This document shows positions 8,613-18,060 of a stretch of DNA of 64,000 nt, in pieces (positions within the stretch are counted from its first letter, which is position 1; every line of letters begins with the position of its first letter). The stretch lies in assembly GCF_000154445.1 (NCBI RefSeq), contig NZ_DS499563.1, one strand, 5' to 3'. The position numbers were made by a program, and so were the translations under genes. The notes below the pieces were generated by a model. It was not told the DNA's origin and did no database searches. It was given only the letters and a program-made list of their open reading frames with translations. Source of the DNA: Intestinibacter bartlettii (GTDB taxonomy: Bacteria; Bacillota; Clostridia; Peptostreptococcales; Peptostreptococcaceae).

Positions 8613-9893
8613 TTATTTTATTCTTTCTATTTTTATACTTATAACTCTAAATTTATCTATCTCAACAACTTTAAATCTGTATCCACTAAAATCTACACTT
8701 TGATTTATTTCTATATCCATTCCTAACATAAAGAACATCCAACCACCTATGCTATCAAATCCATCCTTTTCTATTTCTATATTTAATACTTTATTTATCT
8801 CTGTAATAGTTGCTGTTCCTTGAACTATATAAGAATCTTTATCCAATTTTTTTATATCTAGTTCTTCATCTTCGTCAAACTCATCTTGAATTTCCCCTAC
8901 TATTTCTTCTAGTATATCTTCAACAGTCACAATTCCTGATGTTCCACCATATTCATCTACTACAATTGCCATTTGTACTCTATCTTTTCTTAGCTTTTCT
9001 AACACTCTACTTGTAAGTTCACTTTCAGATACATATGTAATCTTTCTAAGTATTTTTGTTAAATCAACTTTATCTTCTATTAATTTTTGATTATATAAAT
9101 CTCTAATATGTATAAAACCTAATAAATCATCTTTATCCTTACCACAAACAGGATATCTTGTATAGCCCTCTTCTTTTATTAAATTAAATATGTATTCTTC
9201 ACTATCATCTAAATCTAGACATACCATATCTGTTCTCGGTACTAATACTTCTCTTATTTGTTTTTCTTCAAAGCTAAATATATTATCCATAAAATCCTTT
9301 TTATCAGCATCATATTTATCTTCGTTTAAATCAGCTGTATCTAAATCAAAACTTTCTTCTTGTAAAGATTCTTTATTGAAAATCACCAAATTTTCATTTC
9401 TAAATATTTTACATACTGTATCTGATATAAAATCTATAATTATTGAAAATGGTCTAAAAAAAATATAAACGAGTCTTAAAAGAAGTGAGTTTCTAAGAAG
9501 TATTTTTTTAGGCTTTTTTATAGCTAATCCTCTTGGAATATAAAAACCTATTATTGCTTCTAATATGCTACTTATAAGTATTATCGCGACTATTAAAATT
9601 TTTCCTAAAGTGTCATCTGCTACTTCAAATCTTAAAAATATAAATTCACATATTTTTTCTAATAAAAAGCCAATTGTAATAATAGAAATAATTATTCCAC
9701 TCTGACATACTGATAAAAATTCTTTTTCTTTTGATTTTATTTTTTTACATCTACTTACAGACAATTTATTTTTTTCTTCTATATTTTCTAACACTTTTTC
9801 ATCTATTTTAAATAGTGAATATCTACATTCAACAAAAAATATATTTATCATAGTCAAAACTAAAATTGAAATTAATAATATTGATATTTGCAT
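8613..9893 (-). CDS. CNNM/CorC-type membrane protein (DUF21, CBS pair, CorC_HlyC)
   Basis: A 426-residue protein with a DUF21 membrane part (about four hydrophobic segments in residues 1-160). A tandem CBS pair follows (about 205-330, including REVLVPRTDMVCLD and VDEYGGTSGIVTVEDILEEIVGEI), then a C-terminal transporter-associated CorC_HlyC domain. Families with this layout (YhdP, YrkA, MpfA, CorC-like) are linked to magnesium or cobalt export; the hemolysin name in databases is historical. The ATG at 9893 is used because an in-frame stop lies just upstream. The AAGGGGG ribosome binding site is unusually far away, about 14 bases. No partner gene is adjacent. Confidence 0.88.
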   Translation of the reverse strand: MQISILLISILVLTMINIFFVECRYSLFKIDEKVLENIEEKNKLSVSRCKKIKSKEKEFLSVCQSGIIISIITIGFLLEKICEFIFLRFEVADDTLGKILIVAIILISSILEAIIGFYIPRGLAIKKPKKILLRNSLLLRLVYIFFRPFSIIIDFISDTVCKIFRNENLVIFNKESLQEESFDLDTADLNEDKYDADKKDFMDNIFSFEEKQIREVLVPRTDMVCLDLDDSEEYIFNLIKEEGYTRYPVCGKDKDDLLGFIHIRDLYNQKLIEDKVDLTKILRKITYVSESELTSRVLEKLRKDRVQMAIVVDEYGGTSGIVTVEDILEEIVGEIQDEFDEDEELDIKKLDKDSYIVQGTATITEINKVLNIEIEKDGFDSIGGWMFFMLGMDIEINQSVDFSGYRFKVVEIDKFRVISIKIERIK

Positions 9894-10285
9894 AACTAAA
9901 CTATGTGCCCCCTTACACAGTGATGAAATTTTATTTATTTTATATTATATCATATAGACTTATTTCACTTGTATTTTTGTTCCAAAAAATTCAAATTAAA
10001 TCTTTTTTCGTCTTAATCATATACTTATTTATTACAATTAAATTATATATATTTACGTAAAGTCCAGATCAACTTTTTCAAAAAAAAATAACATTACTTA
10101 GATAAATCCAAGTAATGTTATTTTATATAAAGATATTGCATTTTAGGGCTTTTTACATCATATCAAATTTATCAAATAATTTTGATATGTTCAAGGAAGA
10201 TTTTCGTAGGCTTTTATATTCTCCTAAAAAATCAATCCACATATTTATTATTGTACATAATTTCCATAAAGTCAATATTTGTTTG
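9894..10285. other. Intergenic region, 392 bases
   Basis: Holds the upstream region of the CorC-like gene (a TATAAT on the minus strand near 9945-9955) and the terminator of the NuoG-like operon at 10086-10123. An additional hairpin-forming repeat, CATATCAAA (10159-10167) / TTTGATATG (10181-10189), lies between the operon stop and that terminator. No coding region was found. Confidence 0.6.
10086..10123 (-). terminator. Terminator of the NuoEFG-like operon
   Basis: Perfect 14-bp inverted repeat AAATAACATTACTT (10086-10099) / AAGTAATGTTATTT (10110-10123), with an A-run before it that becomes the U-tract on the minus-strand transcript. It sits 160 bases beyond the operon stop at 10286. Confidence 0.75.
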
Positions 10286-13200
10286 CTATATCAAGCCTTT
10301 AAATATTTCTTCATTGATTTTATTCATTAGATTATCTGTTGATTTTAGAGGTGTTACCATTAGTCCATCTGGTATGTATACAAATTTTGGTTGTAATGGT
10401 TTTAATACACCACCTAGTAATTGTTCTACATTTCCTTCTCTATATAATTCATTTACATCGTTTAACTCTAATCTTATGTCATTTATACATGTAAATCCAA
10501 AATCTTTTTCATATATTTTTGAAAGTATTGTAGGTATTTTCCAGTTAGGAACTTCTACATTTTCTTTCATTGCAGGATTTACTCTTTGTAATCTTCTTTC
10601 TGTATTAGTAAATGTACCAAATGTACTTGCAAAACTTGTTGCAGGAAGTACAACATCTGCACCCATTGCAGTTTTTGTCATATGAGTATCAGAAACCATT
10701 AAAAATTCAAGTGATGATAAATCAACATCTGGATCTTCACCAAAACATAAAAGACCTTTTACTCCCTTTAATGCTTCTCTGCCATCAGTTACTCCAAGGT
10801 CGATTAATCCTTGAGAGTTACATTTAGGCTTAACTTGTAGTATACCATCTCTTGGAGAACCTATATGTCCTGATAACATTGCTATTTCCCCTATTAAGCT
10901 AGCTACATCTGTAGTAACCATATTTTGTTGAAATACTATCATTGCTTTTTTAGCATTTGCATATATTTCTGCTATTTCTCTTATTTCATCTGATACTTCT
11001 ATATTTTCAAGTGATGCTTTAAATGGACCAAATCCTTCTACATCAGAAGTTTTACCCATATCTATTAAAGCTTTTGCTATTTCTTTTATTTTTGAAACTT
11101 CATTACTTGTATATACAGTTTTTGCATCGAATCCATAGTTAGATATTTTATATTCACTTGGATTTACAAATAATAATTTAGTTCCATTTTTAGCAGCTTT
11201 CTTTAATTTGATACCAAGTATTGGATTATTTTCTGGTTTAAATCCAATAGCTAATATAACATCAGTTGCTAATAATTCGTCCATGCTATTTGGAGAAGCA
11301 TTAACACCTAATACTTTATTAAGTCCGCTTTCTCTATGATTAAAACATAATGTTTTTACTTCTAATAAATCGGCTAATTTCTTAATTGCATAAGCTTCTT
11401 CATTAGTATATCTATCAGATATAGATAGAGCTACTGAATCATTTCCATATTTACTTTTTATAACTTCAACTTTTTTAGCAATTATTGTTAAAGCATCTCT
11501 GTATTTGCATTCTTGTAATTGACCATCTACTCTCATATGAGGTTTTTTAAGTCTATCATCATCTATTGCACTATCAAATGCCCATTTACCTCTACCACAT
11601 ATTAAACCTTCATTTACATGTCCTTCTTTATGAGGTTCTGATTTTATAAGAAGATTTCCATATGTTTTTAATTCTATCTTACATCCAACTGAACAGTATG
11701 AACATGTAGTTATAGTAGTTTCTTTTTCAAGAGGTACATTTTTCTTTAAGTTAGTTTTTTCTTGTAATGCACCTGTTGGACAAACTGATACACATTGACC
11801 ACAAGATATACAAGATGTTTCTTCTAAACCTAACCCTAAGGCTGGTTGAACTTGTGTATCGAATCCTCTTGTAACAAGACCTAATGCACCAACACCCATA
11901 ACTTCATCACAAGTTCTTACACATAATCCGCATAAGATACATTTATTCATATCCCTTAATATGTATGGATGACTATCTTCTATTGGTAAAATTACTTTTT
12001 CACCTTCAAATCTTTCTGGCTCAACTTTGTAAATATTAGCATAATCTATTAATTTACATTCATGGAATTTTTGACATCCACATTCTAAACATCTTCTAGC
12101 TTCATCTTTTGCTTGTTCTTCTGTAAGACCTTCAGTTATTTCAAGGAAATGTTCTTTTCTTTCTTTTGGGCTATGTTCCTTAAGTTGTGGTCTATATTTT
12201 CTTTCTCTATCTTCAAAAGAATCTTCTGTTAAATCATGTCTTTCATGAACATAAGGTTTTTTGTATTTTAATTCTTTTCCATATAAGTAAGCATTTATAG
12301 AGTCTGCTGCTTTTCTTGCATCTGCTATTGATTCTACTGCTATAGAAACTTTATCATTACCACAATCACCACAAGCGAATACACCTTTAGTAGCAGTCAT
12401 ATAAGTTTCTGGATCATATACTAATGAATTTTTTCTAGTTTTTTCGATTCCATCAAATAATTTAGAATCAACTTGCTGACCTATAGCTATTATTACAGTA
12501 TCAACATCTAATACTTTTGTTTGTCCTTCAACTGGAACTGGTCTTCTTCTTCCTCTTTCATCTGGTTCACCAAGTTTCATAACTTGAAGCTCTATTTTGC
12601 TTACTCTGCCATCTTCACCAGGAATTATGCCTATTGGATTAGTTAAATTTTCAAATCTAACTCCTTCTTCTTGTGCTTCTCTTATTTCCATTTCATCAGC
12701 TGGCATTTCTTTTATTGTTCTTCTATATATATTATAAACTTTTTTAGCTCCCATTCTAACAGCAGTTCTGCATGCATCCATAGCAACATTACCACCACCG
12801 ACTACTGCAACACTTTCACCTAAGTTTATCGTTTTGCTTTTTGCTATTTTTTCAAGGAAATCTATACCACCCATAACTCCTGGTGTATCATCTCCTTTGC
12901 AGTGTAATCCAATTGATGACCAAGCACCTATTGTCATAAGAACTGCATCATATTTATTTTTTATAGATTCAAATGATACGTCTACACCAACTTTTGTATT
13001 AGTTTCCATTTTAACGCCCATTTTAGCTATTAAATCTATTTCTTTTTGTAAAATTTCTTTTGGCAATCTATATTCAGGTATACCATAACGAAGCATTCCA
13101 CCTAATTTAGGCATTGCATCTATTATAGTAACATCATGTCCATTTTGAGCAAGGAAATAACTTGCTGATAAACCAGCAGGTCCACCACCTATTATAGCAA

Positions 13201-13786
13201 CTTTTTTTCCTGTTGCTTTTGCTATTTCTGGTATATATGGATCATCTGAGTTTAAATCCCTATCCCCTACAAATCTTTTTAATTCTTTTATCGCTATTGG
13301 TTGTTCAACTAAACCTCTTCTACAGTCTGATTCACATGGATGAGGACATACCCTTCCTATTGATGCTGGTAGAGGAATTTTATCTTTAACTAATTTAAGT
13401 GCTGCTTTATGAAGACCATTTGCTATAAGTCCTACATAACCTTGGCAGTCAGTATTTGCTGGACATCCTAAAGAGCATGGTGCTTTACAATCTCCATTAT
13501 GATTTGATAATAATAATTCTAAGTTAGTTTTTCTTGATTCTCTAACTCTTTCTGTATTAGTTTTTATTATCATATTTGGTGCTATTTCAGTTGCACATGC
13601 TTTAAATAATTTTGGACTACCTTCTACTTCAACAACACAAATTCCGCATGAACCATATATTTCTGCTCTTTCATCATAGCAAAGTGTTGGAATAAATATG
13701 TTATTTTCTTTTGCAACTTCCAGAATAGTTTGTCCTGGAAGACCTAAAACTTCTCTGTCATCTATATTTAATCTTATTTTCTTCAT
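10286..13786 (-). CDS. NuoG/GltD/formate-dehydrogenase-like fusion subunit, probable Stn-type transhydrogenase large subunit
   Basis: An 1166-residue iron-sulfur flavoprotein. In order: a [2Fe-2S] ferredoxin domain (GSCGIC, residues 1-80); a NuoG-like His/Cys cluster (HNGDCKAPCSLGC); a GltD/NfnB-like pyridine-nucleotide FAD domain with two Rossmann motifs (IIGGGPAGLSAS near 200, AVVGGGNVAMDA near 325); a two-cluster ferredoxin (CILCGLC and CISCGQCVSVCP); a CSYCSVGC cluster; and a C-terminal molybdopterin-enzyme-like domain. The catalytic Cys/Sec of formate dehydrogenases appears replaced by Asn (FNHRES), so molybdenum catalysis is unlikely. This layout with NuoE- and NuoF-like partners resembles the Sporomusa StnABC complex, which couples NADH, NADPH and ferredoxin by flavin-based electron bifurcation. 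That assignment is from remembered architecture. A formate dehydrogenase or hydrogenase accessory role is the alternative. Confidence 0.8.
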   Translation of the reverse strand: MKKIRLNIDDREVLGLPGQTILEVAKENNIFIPTLCYDERAEIYGSCGICVVEVEGSPKLFKACATEIAPNMIIKTNTERVRESRKTNLELLLSNHNGDCKAPCSLGCPANTDCQGYVGLIANGLHKAALKLVKDKIPLPASIGRVCPHPCESDCRRGLVEQPIAIKELKRFVGDRDLNSDDPYIPEIAKATGKKVAIIGGGPAGLSASYFLAQNGHDVTIIDAMPKLGGMLRYGIPEYRLPKEILQKEIDLIAKMGVKMETNTKVGVDVSFESIKNKYDAVLMTIGAWSSIGLHCKGDDTPGVMGGIDFLEKIAKSKTINLGESVAVVGGGNVAMDACRTAVRMGAKKVYNIYRRTIKEMPADEMEIREAQEEGVRFENLTNPIGIIPGEDGRVSKIELQVMKLGEPDERGRRRPVPVEGQTKVLDVDTVIIAIGQQVDSKLFDGIEKTRKNSLVYDPETYMTATKGVFACGDCGNDKVSIAVESIADARKAADSINAYLYGKELKYKKPYVHERHDLTEDSFEDRERKYRPQLKEHSPKERKEHFLEITEGLTEEQAKDEARRCLECGCQKFHECKLIDYANIYKVEPERFEGEKVILPIEDSHPYILRDMNKCILCGLCVRTCDEVMGVGALGLVTRGFDTQVQPALGLGLEETSCISCGQCVSVCPTGALQEKTNLKKNVPLEKETTITTCSYCSVGCKIELKTYGNLLIKSEPHKEGHVNEGLICGRGKWAFDSAIDDDRLKKPHMRVDGQLQECKYRDALTIIAKKVEVIKSKYGNDSVALSISDRYTNEEAYAIKKLADLLEVKTLCFNHRESGLNKVLGVNASPNSMDELLATDVILAIGFKPENNPILGIKLKKAAKNGTKLLFVNPSEYKISNYGFDAKTVYTSNEVSKIKEIAKALIDMGKTSDVEGFGPFKASLENIEVSDEIREIAEIYANAKKAMIVFQQNMVTTDVASLIGEIAMLSGHIGSPRDGILQVKPKCNSQGLIDLGVTDGREALKGVKGLLCFGEDPDVDLSSLEFLMVSDTHMTKTAMGADVVLPATSFASTFGTFTNTERRLQRVNPAMKENVEVPNWKIPTILSKIYEKDFGFTCINDIRLELNDVNELYREGNVEQLLGGVLKPLQPKFVYIPDGLMVTPLKSTDNLMNKINEEIFKGLI

Positions 13787-13799
13787 TTCACTAACCTTC

Positions 13800-15554
13800 C
13801 TAATTTATTTCAATTGCATTAAATTTACAAGTTTCCATACATTTACCGCATTTAATACAGATATTTTTATCTATAACATGAGCTTCTTTTTTATTACCGC
13901 TAATAGCTGAAACTGGACATTTTTTCTTACATGCTCCACAGCCTTTACATTTATCTTCTACTATATCGTAGCTTATTAATGATTTACATGCTTTAGCAGT
14001 ACATTTTTTATTGTATATATGATCTTCATATTCATGTCTGAAGTATTTTAATGTTGTTATTACTGGATTTGGAGCAGTTTGACCTAGACCACACATAGCA
14101 CCATCTTTTACTTTGTATGCTAATTCTTCTAGTAATTCTATATCTCCATCTTTACCTTCACCATTTGTAATTCTCTCTAAGATTTCAAGCATTCTTTTTG
14201 TACCTATTCTGCAATAGTTACATTTACCGCAAGATTCTTTTCTTGTGAAATCTAAGAAATATCGAGCCATATCAACCATACAAGTAGTCTCATCCATAAC
14301 TATCATACCACCAGAACCTACTATAGCTCCTGTCTTGTTGATATTTTCATAATCTACTGGTGTATCGATTAAGCTTGCTGGTATACATCCACCTGATGGT
14401 CCACCCATTTGAACGGCCTTAAATTCTTTATCCTCTTTGATACCACCACCGATATCATATATTACTTCTCTTAAAGAAATTCCCATTGGAACTTCTACAA
14501 GTCCACCTTTTTTAATTTTTCCAGCTAGTGCAAACACTTTTGTCCCATTGCTTGTTTTTGTTCCCATAGAACCAAAAGTATCTCCACCATTTAGCATTAT
14601 CCATGCTACGTTAGCATAAGTTTCAACATTATTTATATTAGTTGGTTTTTGCCAATATCCTTTTTGTGCAGGGAATGGTGGTTTAAGTCTCGGCATACCT
14701 CTTTCACCTTCTAGTGAAGCTATAAGCGCTGTTTCTTCACCACATACGAAAGCTCCTGCACCTTCTTTTATTCTTATATCAAAATCAAATCCACTGCTGA
14801 ATATATTTTTTCCTAAATAGCCTCTCTCTTTTGCTTGAGCTATTGCTATTTCTAATCTTTTTATTGCAAGTGGATATTCAGCACGAACGTAAATTACACC
14901 TTCAGTTGCGCCCATTGCATATCCACCAATTATCATACCTTCTAGCAATGAATGTGGGTCGCCTTCAAGAACGGCTCTATCCATAAATGCTCCTGGATCC
15001 CCTTCATCTGCATTACAGACGATATATTTTTGATCTGCTTTATTTTGTCTTGCAGCATTCCATTTAAACCAAGTTGGGAAACCTGCTCCACCACGTCCAC
15101 GAAGTCCAGATACTTTTATGACATCTATAACTTCTTCATCAGTCATAGTAGTTAAAACTTTTTCAGTTGCTTTATATCCATCTCTAGCTATATATTCATC
15201 TATTTCTTCTGGATTTATAGAACCACAATTTCTAAGAACTATCCTTTTTTGCTTTTTCATAAGCTTTTTATTTTCTTCAGAAATTTCTTTATTTTCTACT
15301 ACTTTGCCACCTTCAATATGACTTTCAACTATTTCAGCTACATCATCTGGTTTAACTTTTACATATCTTGTTGGTTCACCTTTTCCATCTTCGTATATAT
15401 CCACTATTGGCTCTAAAAAGCATGTACCTATACATCCTGTAATATCTACATTTATATCTATATTTTTTTCCCCTAATATTTCTTCAAATCTGTTAGCTAC
15501 TTTTTTTGCACCTGTCGCTATCCCGCAGCTACCTTGACCTACTACTATCTTCAT
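13800..15554 (-). CDS. NuoF/HydB-like flavoprotein subunit
   Basis: A 584-residue subunit. An N-terminal thioredoxin-like [2Fe-2S] domain has Cys10 (GQGSCGIATGA) and DITGCIGTC near 40. The NuoF core has the glycine-rich NADH/FMN loop GLRGRGGAGFPTWFKW and CNADEGDPGAF, and the SLBB and N3-cluster region includes ESCGKCNYCRIGTKRM. Two C-terminal [4Fe-4S] motifs close it (CKGCGACKKKCP, CIKCGKCMETC). In HydABC and Stn complexes the FMN here is the proposed bifurcation site that takes or gives electrons at NAD(H). It lies in an operon with the NuoE-like gene upstream (30 bases) and the NuoG-GltD fusion downstream (13 bases). No [FeFe]-hydrogenase HydA gene is present. Confidence 0.93.
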   Translation of the reverse strand: MKIVVGQGSCGIATGAKKVANRFEEILGEKNIDINVDITGCIGTCFLEPIVDIYEDGKGEPTRYVKVKPDDVAEIVESHIEGGKVVENKEISEENKKLMKKQKRIVLRNCGSINPEEIDEYIARDGYKATEKVLTTMTDEEVIDVIKVSGLRGRGGAGFPTWFKWNAARQNKADQKYIVCNADEGDPGAFMDRAVLEGDPHSLLEGMIIGGYAMGATEGVIYVRAEYPLAIKRLEIAIAQAKERGYLGKNIFSSGFDFDIRIKEGAGAFVCGEETALIASLEGERGMPRLKPPFPAQKGYWQKPTNINNVETYANVAWIMLNGGDTFGSMGTKTSNGTKVFALAGKIKKGGLVEVPMGISLREVIYDIGGGIKEDKEFKAVQMGGPSGGCIPASLIDTPVDYENINKTGAIVGSGGMIVMDETTCMVDMARYFLDFTRKESCGKCNYCRIGTKRMLEILERITNGEGKDGDIELLEELAYKVKDGAMCGLGQTAPNPVITTLKYFRHEYEDHIYNKKCTAKACKSLISYDIVEDKCKGCGACKKKCPVSAISGNKKEAHVIDKNICIKCGKCMETCKFNAIEIN

Positions 15555-15584
15555 CGATATTTCTCCTTTTGACCCTTTTTAAAC

Positions 15585-16115
15585 TTAAGCTATTTCCCCT
15601 TTAGCTTTTTCTTCTTTTTCTTTTATTTGATTTAAAATTTCTATAACTGAATCTTTAGTTAAGTTACCATATGTTTCATCGCTATCTTCAGTTTTAATCA
15701 TCATAACAGGAGCCAGTGAGCAACATCCTAGACATGAAACTTGATTTAAAGTAAATAAACCATCTTCTGTTGTTTCACCATCTTTTATATTTAATTGTTC
15801 GCTTATTACTTGAGATATCATTTCTGAACCGTTAACATGACACGCAGTTCCTTGACAAAGCATAATTAAATATTTTCCTATAGGTTGTAATCTAAATTGA
15901 GCATAAAATGTTGCAACTCCATATATCTTGGCTACTTTAATACCTGTGAACTCTGATATTCTATTCATAATATCTATTGATATATAGCCATAGGCATCTT
16001 GAGCTTTTTGTAAAATAGTTATTAGATATCCTTTCTTTTTACCGTAAGTTTCTAAAATTTCATCTAATTCTTTTAGATTATCAGTTTGATTATTCTTGCA
16101 TTTACAAGTTGACAT
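15585..16115 (-). CDS. NuoE/HydC-like [2Fe-2S] subunit
   Basis: A 176-residue thioredoxin-like ferredoxin. Cluster ligands are in CQGTACHVNGS and SCLGCCSLAP, and the N-terminal three-helix bundle with YGYISIDIMNRISEFTG is typical of NuoE, HndA and HydC. It carries electrons within the NADH-oxidising module with the NuoF-like partner downstream. The extreme N-terminus has two extra Cys (STCKCKNNQ) and the C-terminus is a charged Lys/Glu tail. It is the first gene of the operon. The ATG at 16115 follows a GGAG motif by about nine bases. Confidence 0.93.
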   Translation of the reverse strand: MSTCKCKNNQTDNLKELDEILETYGKKKGYLITILQKAQDAYGYISIDIMNRISEFTGIKVAKIYGVATFYAQFRLQPIGKYLIMLCQGTACHVNGSEMISQVISEQLNIKDGETTEDGLFTLNQVSCLGCCSLAPVMMIKTEDSDETYGNLTKDSVIEILNQIKEKEEKAKGEIA

Positions 16116-16650
16116 TCTAATTTCACTCCATTTCTTTATATTAAATTTTTCATAATGTATGCTGTATACATTCCACCCATAAAAATATTATCATCAAGCT
16201 TTTATTTGAATTGTAAAGTTGATTTTTAAAAATTTAAATAATAGTAATATATAATTTATATCTTTCATGATACTTTTTTAACATTTTTTGTCATTTTCTT
16301 CTGTCAAATTAATTATATTATTTTGCTACACAAAATGTCAATACATTTATTTCCATATTTTGTTTATTTTTCTATAAAGTGTTATTTTAAATTTAAACCA
16401 TATAATTTTTTTTAAATATCTAGTATTGTTTTATATTCTATTTTTTATAAATTTATTCTATTTTTTATATAATAATTATACTTTTTATTTTATTATTTTC
16501 TCTTGTCTATAATCATTATTTTAACAATCTTTACTATTTAAATAATTTAATAAAGTATTTTTAACTTTTTTTCCATACTATCTTTGCAAATAATTTCTAA
16601 GGATATAAATTTATTTTTATGTAAAAATATAAATTATTAAGATTTATATT
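16116..16650. other. AT-rich divergent intergenic region, 535 bases
   Basis: No coding region is visible. It must hold the promoter of the minus-strand NuoE-like operon and that of the plus-strand membrane protein gene. The only clear structure is the inverted repeat at 16154-16172. Confidence 0.6.
16154..16172. promoter_or_regulatory. Possible operator upstream of the NuoE-like operon
   Basis: Perfect 7-bp inverted repeat AATGTAT (16154-16160) / ATACATT (16166-16172) with a five-base spacer, about 40 bases upstream of the first start codon of the operon. It is compact like a repressor site. It does not match the clostridial Rex palindrome (TTGTTAA-type half-sites). Confidence 0.4.
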
Positions 16651-17085
16651 ATGAACAATTTTAAATTTTTTATTAGGTGGTGTCGTATTTTGTTAAATTT
16701 AAACATATTGCGTGAATACTTAGTCCTGTTCATAATTGGCGGGATTACATATGTTTTAATAGAAATTTCATATAGAGGCTATTCACATATTTCTATGTTT
16801 ATAGTTGGTGGGTTTTGTTTTATTTTAGTATCATCATTAAATGAATTTCCATTTGAAATGCCTTTAGTTCTACAAATGCTTATTTCTTGTTTGTTAATAA
16901 CAGGGATAGAATTAATATCTGGTGTAATAGTAAATATATTTTTTCATATGAATGTTTGGGATTATTCTCTAGAAAAGTTTAATTTTTTAGGACAAATTTG
17001 CTTAAAGGCATCAATATGTTGGTTTTTCTTGAGCCTTCCTGCTATATATATGGGAAATCTTATTAAATCTATGTTTACAAATTAA
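16651..17085 (+). CDS. Small membrane protein, putative ABC-transporter type IV family (PF06541-like)
   Basis: A 144-residue integral membrane protein with four hydrophobic segments (about residues 24-42, 50-65, 71-92 and 112-137). The segments EYLVLFIIGGITYVLIE, FIVGGFCFILVSSLNEF and NVWDYSLEKFNFLGQICL match what is known of the family annotated as putative ABC transporter type IV (DUF1113), whose function is unproven. No ATPase gene is adjacent. Transcribed alone, ending at a shared bidirectional hairpin. Confidence 0.78.
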   Translation: MNNFKFFIRWCRILLNLNILREYLVLFIIGGITYVLIEISYRGYSHISMFIVGGFCFILVSSLNEFPFEMPLVLQMLISCLLITGIELISGVIVNIFFHMNVWDYSLEKFNFLGQICLKASICWFFLSLPAIYMGNLIKSMFTN

Positions 17086-17133
17086 AAAATAAAAGACAGG
17101 AATTATTAAAATATTTTTCTGTCTTTTATTTTT
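17085..17133. terminator. Bidirectional terminator
   Basis: AAAAATAAAAGACAG (17085-17099) / CTGTCTTTTATTTTT (17119-17133), a perfect 15-bp repeat with A-runs and T-runs at either end. It lies between the convergent stops at 17085 (plus) and 17142 (minus) and can serve both. Confidence 0.8.
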
Positions 17134-17141
17134 AATTTATT

Positions 17142-18056
17142 TTATCTACTAATATTATTTATTAATATATCTTTATATTTTTTATAATCTTCTATATTGC
17201 TAAGTCCTATAGCATCACTATTTTCTATAAGATATAAATTACCTTTAATTGTCTCTATATCTAAATTAACTTCATCATGAAGTGAAACAGCCAATTTTTT
17301 ATTATATTTTTGTGCAAATTTAACTGTATGCATAGTTCCACACTCTATTGCACATTCAACTACGACTACACCTAAGCTAAGTGCTGCTTGTAGTCTGTCA
17401 CGTTGTATAAATCTTATTTTAGAAGGATTCGTTCCTATTTTATATTCACTAATTAAACAACCCTCATTTTCTAAAATTTCATCTCCTAAATCACAGTTTT
17501 CAGGTGGATAGTATTTATCTAATCCACATGGCAATGTTGCTACGGTTTGACCTTTCATATTTAAACAGCCTCTATGCCCATATGTGTCACAACCACTTGC
17601 CAAACCAGAAACAACTATAAATCCTTCTTTAGCATAATACTCTCCTAAAGCTTCTCCTATTTTTTTGCCTCTTTCAGTAGGTGTTCTTGTACCAATTATT
17701 GCTATAGATTTGTCTTCATAAAGACAATTTAAATTTCCTTTATAAAAAATTAAAATCGATTTATCTTTTATATTTTTTAATTTATCTGGAAAGTTATCGT
17801 TAAAAATACTTATACATTTTATTCCTAATTCTCTAGACTTTAATAAAATTTGCTCAGAATTTTCCATAGTAGCTTTTATCTTATCTAAACTAGGCACTTT
17901 AAAAGCAGAATCTCTTTCTTTATATCTCTCAATACATTCTAATATCTCTTTCTCATTTAATTCTGTACTCTTATTAAAAAAACCTTTTTCTATTAAGTTT
18001 TCTGTTTTTCTTTTTCCGATTAGATCTATAACTGTAAGTATTAAACTATTGTTCAT
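17142..18056 (-). CDS. DprA/Smf-like protein
   Basis: A 304-residue Rossmann-fold protein of the DprA/Smf/LOG superfamily: SIAIIGTRTPTERGKKIGEALG, GFIVVSGLASGCDTYGHRGCL, TVATLPCGLDKYYPPEN and SEYKIGT follow DprA order. The usual DprA loop with RNRIIAGLS reads RDRLQAALS here, and the C-terminal winged helix seen in many DprA proteins is absent. DprA loads RecA on incoming single-stranded DNA, but this divergent copy may do something else. It follows a metallophosphoesterase gene by four bases, so the two are probably co-transcribed, an unusual pairing. Confidence 0.75.
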   Translation of the reverse strand: MNNSLILTVIDLIGKRKTENLIEKGFFNKSTELNEKEILECIERYKERDSAFKVPSLDKIKATMENSEQILLKSRELGIKCISIFNDNFPDKLKNIKDKSILIFYKGNLNCLYEDKSIAIIGTRTPTERGKKIGEALGEYYAKEGFIVVSGLASGCDTYGHRGCLNMKGQTVATLPCGLDKYYPPENCDLGDEILENEGCLISEYKIGTNPSKIRFIQRDRLQAALSLGVVVVECAIECGTMHTVKFAQKYNKKLAVSLHDEVNLDIETIKGNLYLIENSDAIGLSNIEDYKKYKDILINNISR

Positions 18057-18060
18057 TCTC

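Noticed and set aside
10286..13786. Active formate dehydrogenase alpha subunit
   Set aside because: The catalytic Cys/Sec position reads Asn (FNHRES), as in NuoG-type proteins.
16651..17085. ABC transporter permease role for the small membrane protein
   Set aside because: The family name is historical; no ATPase gene is adjacent and four hydrophobic segments alone do not prove transport.
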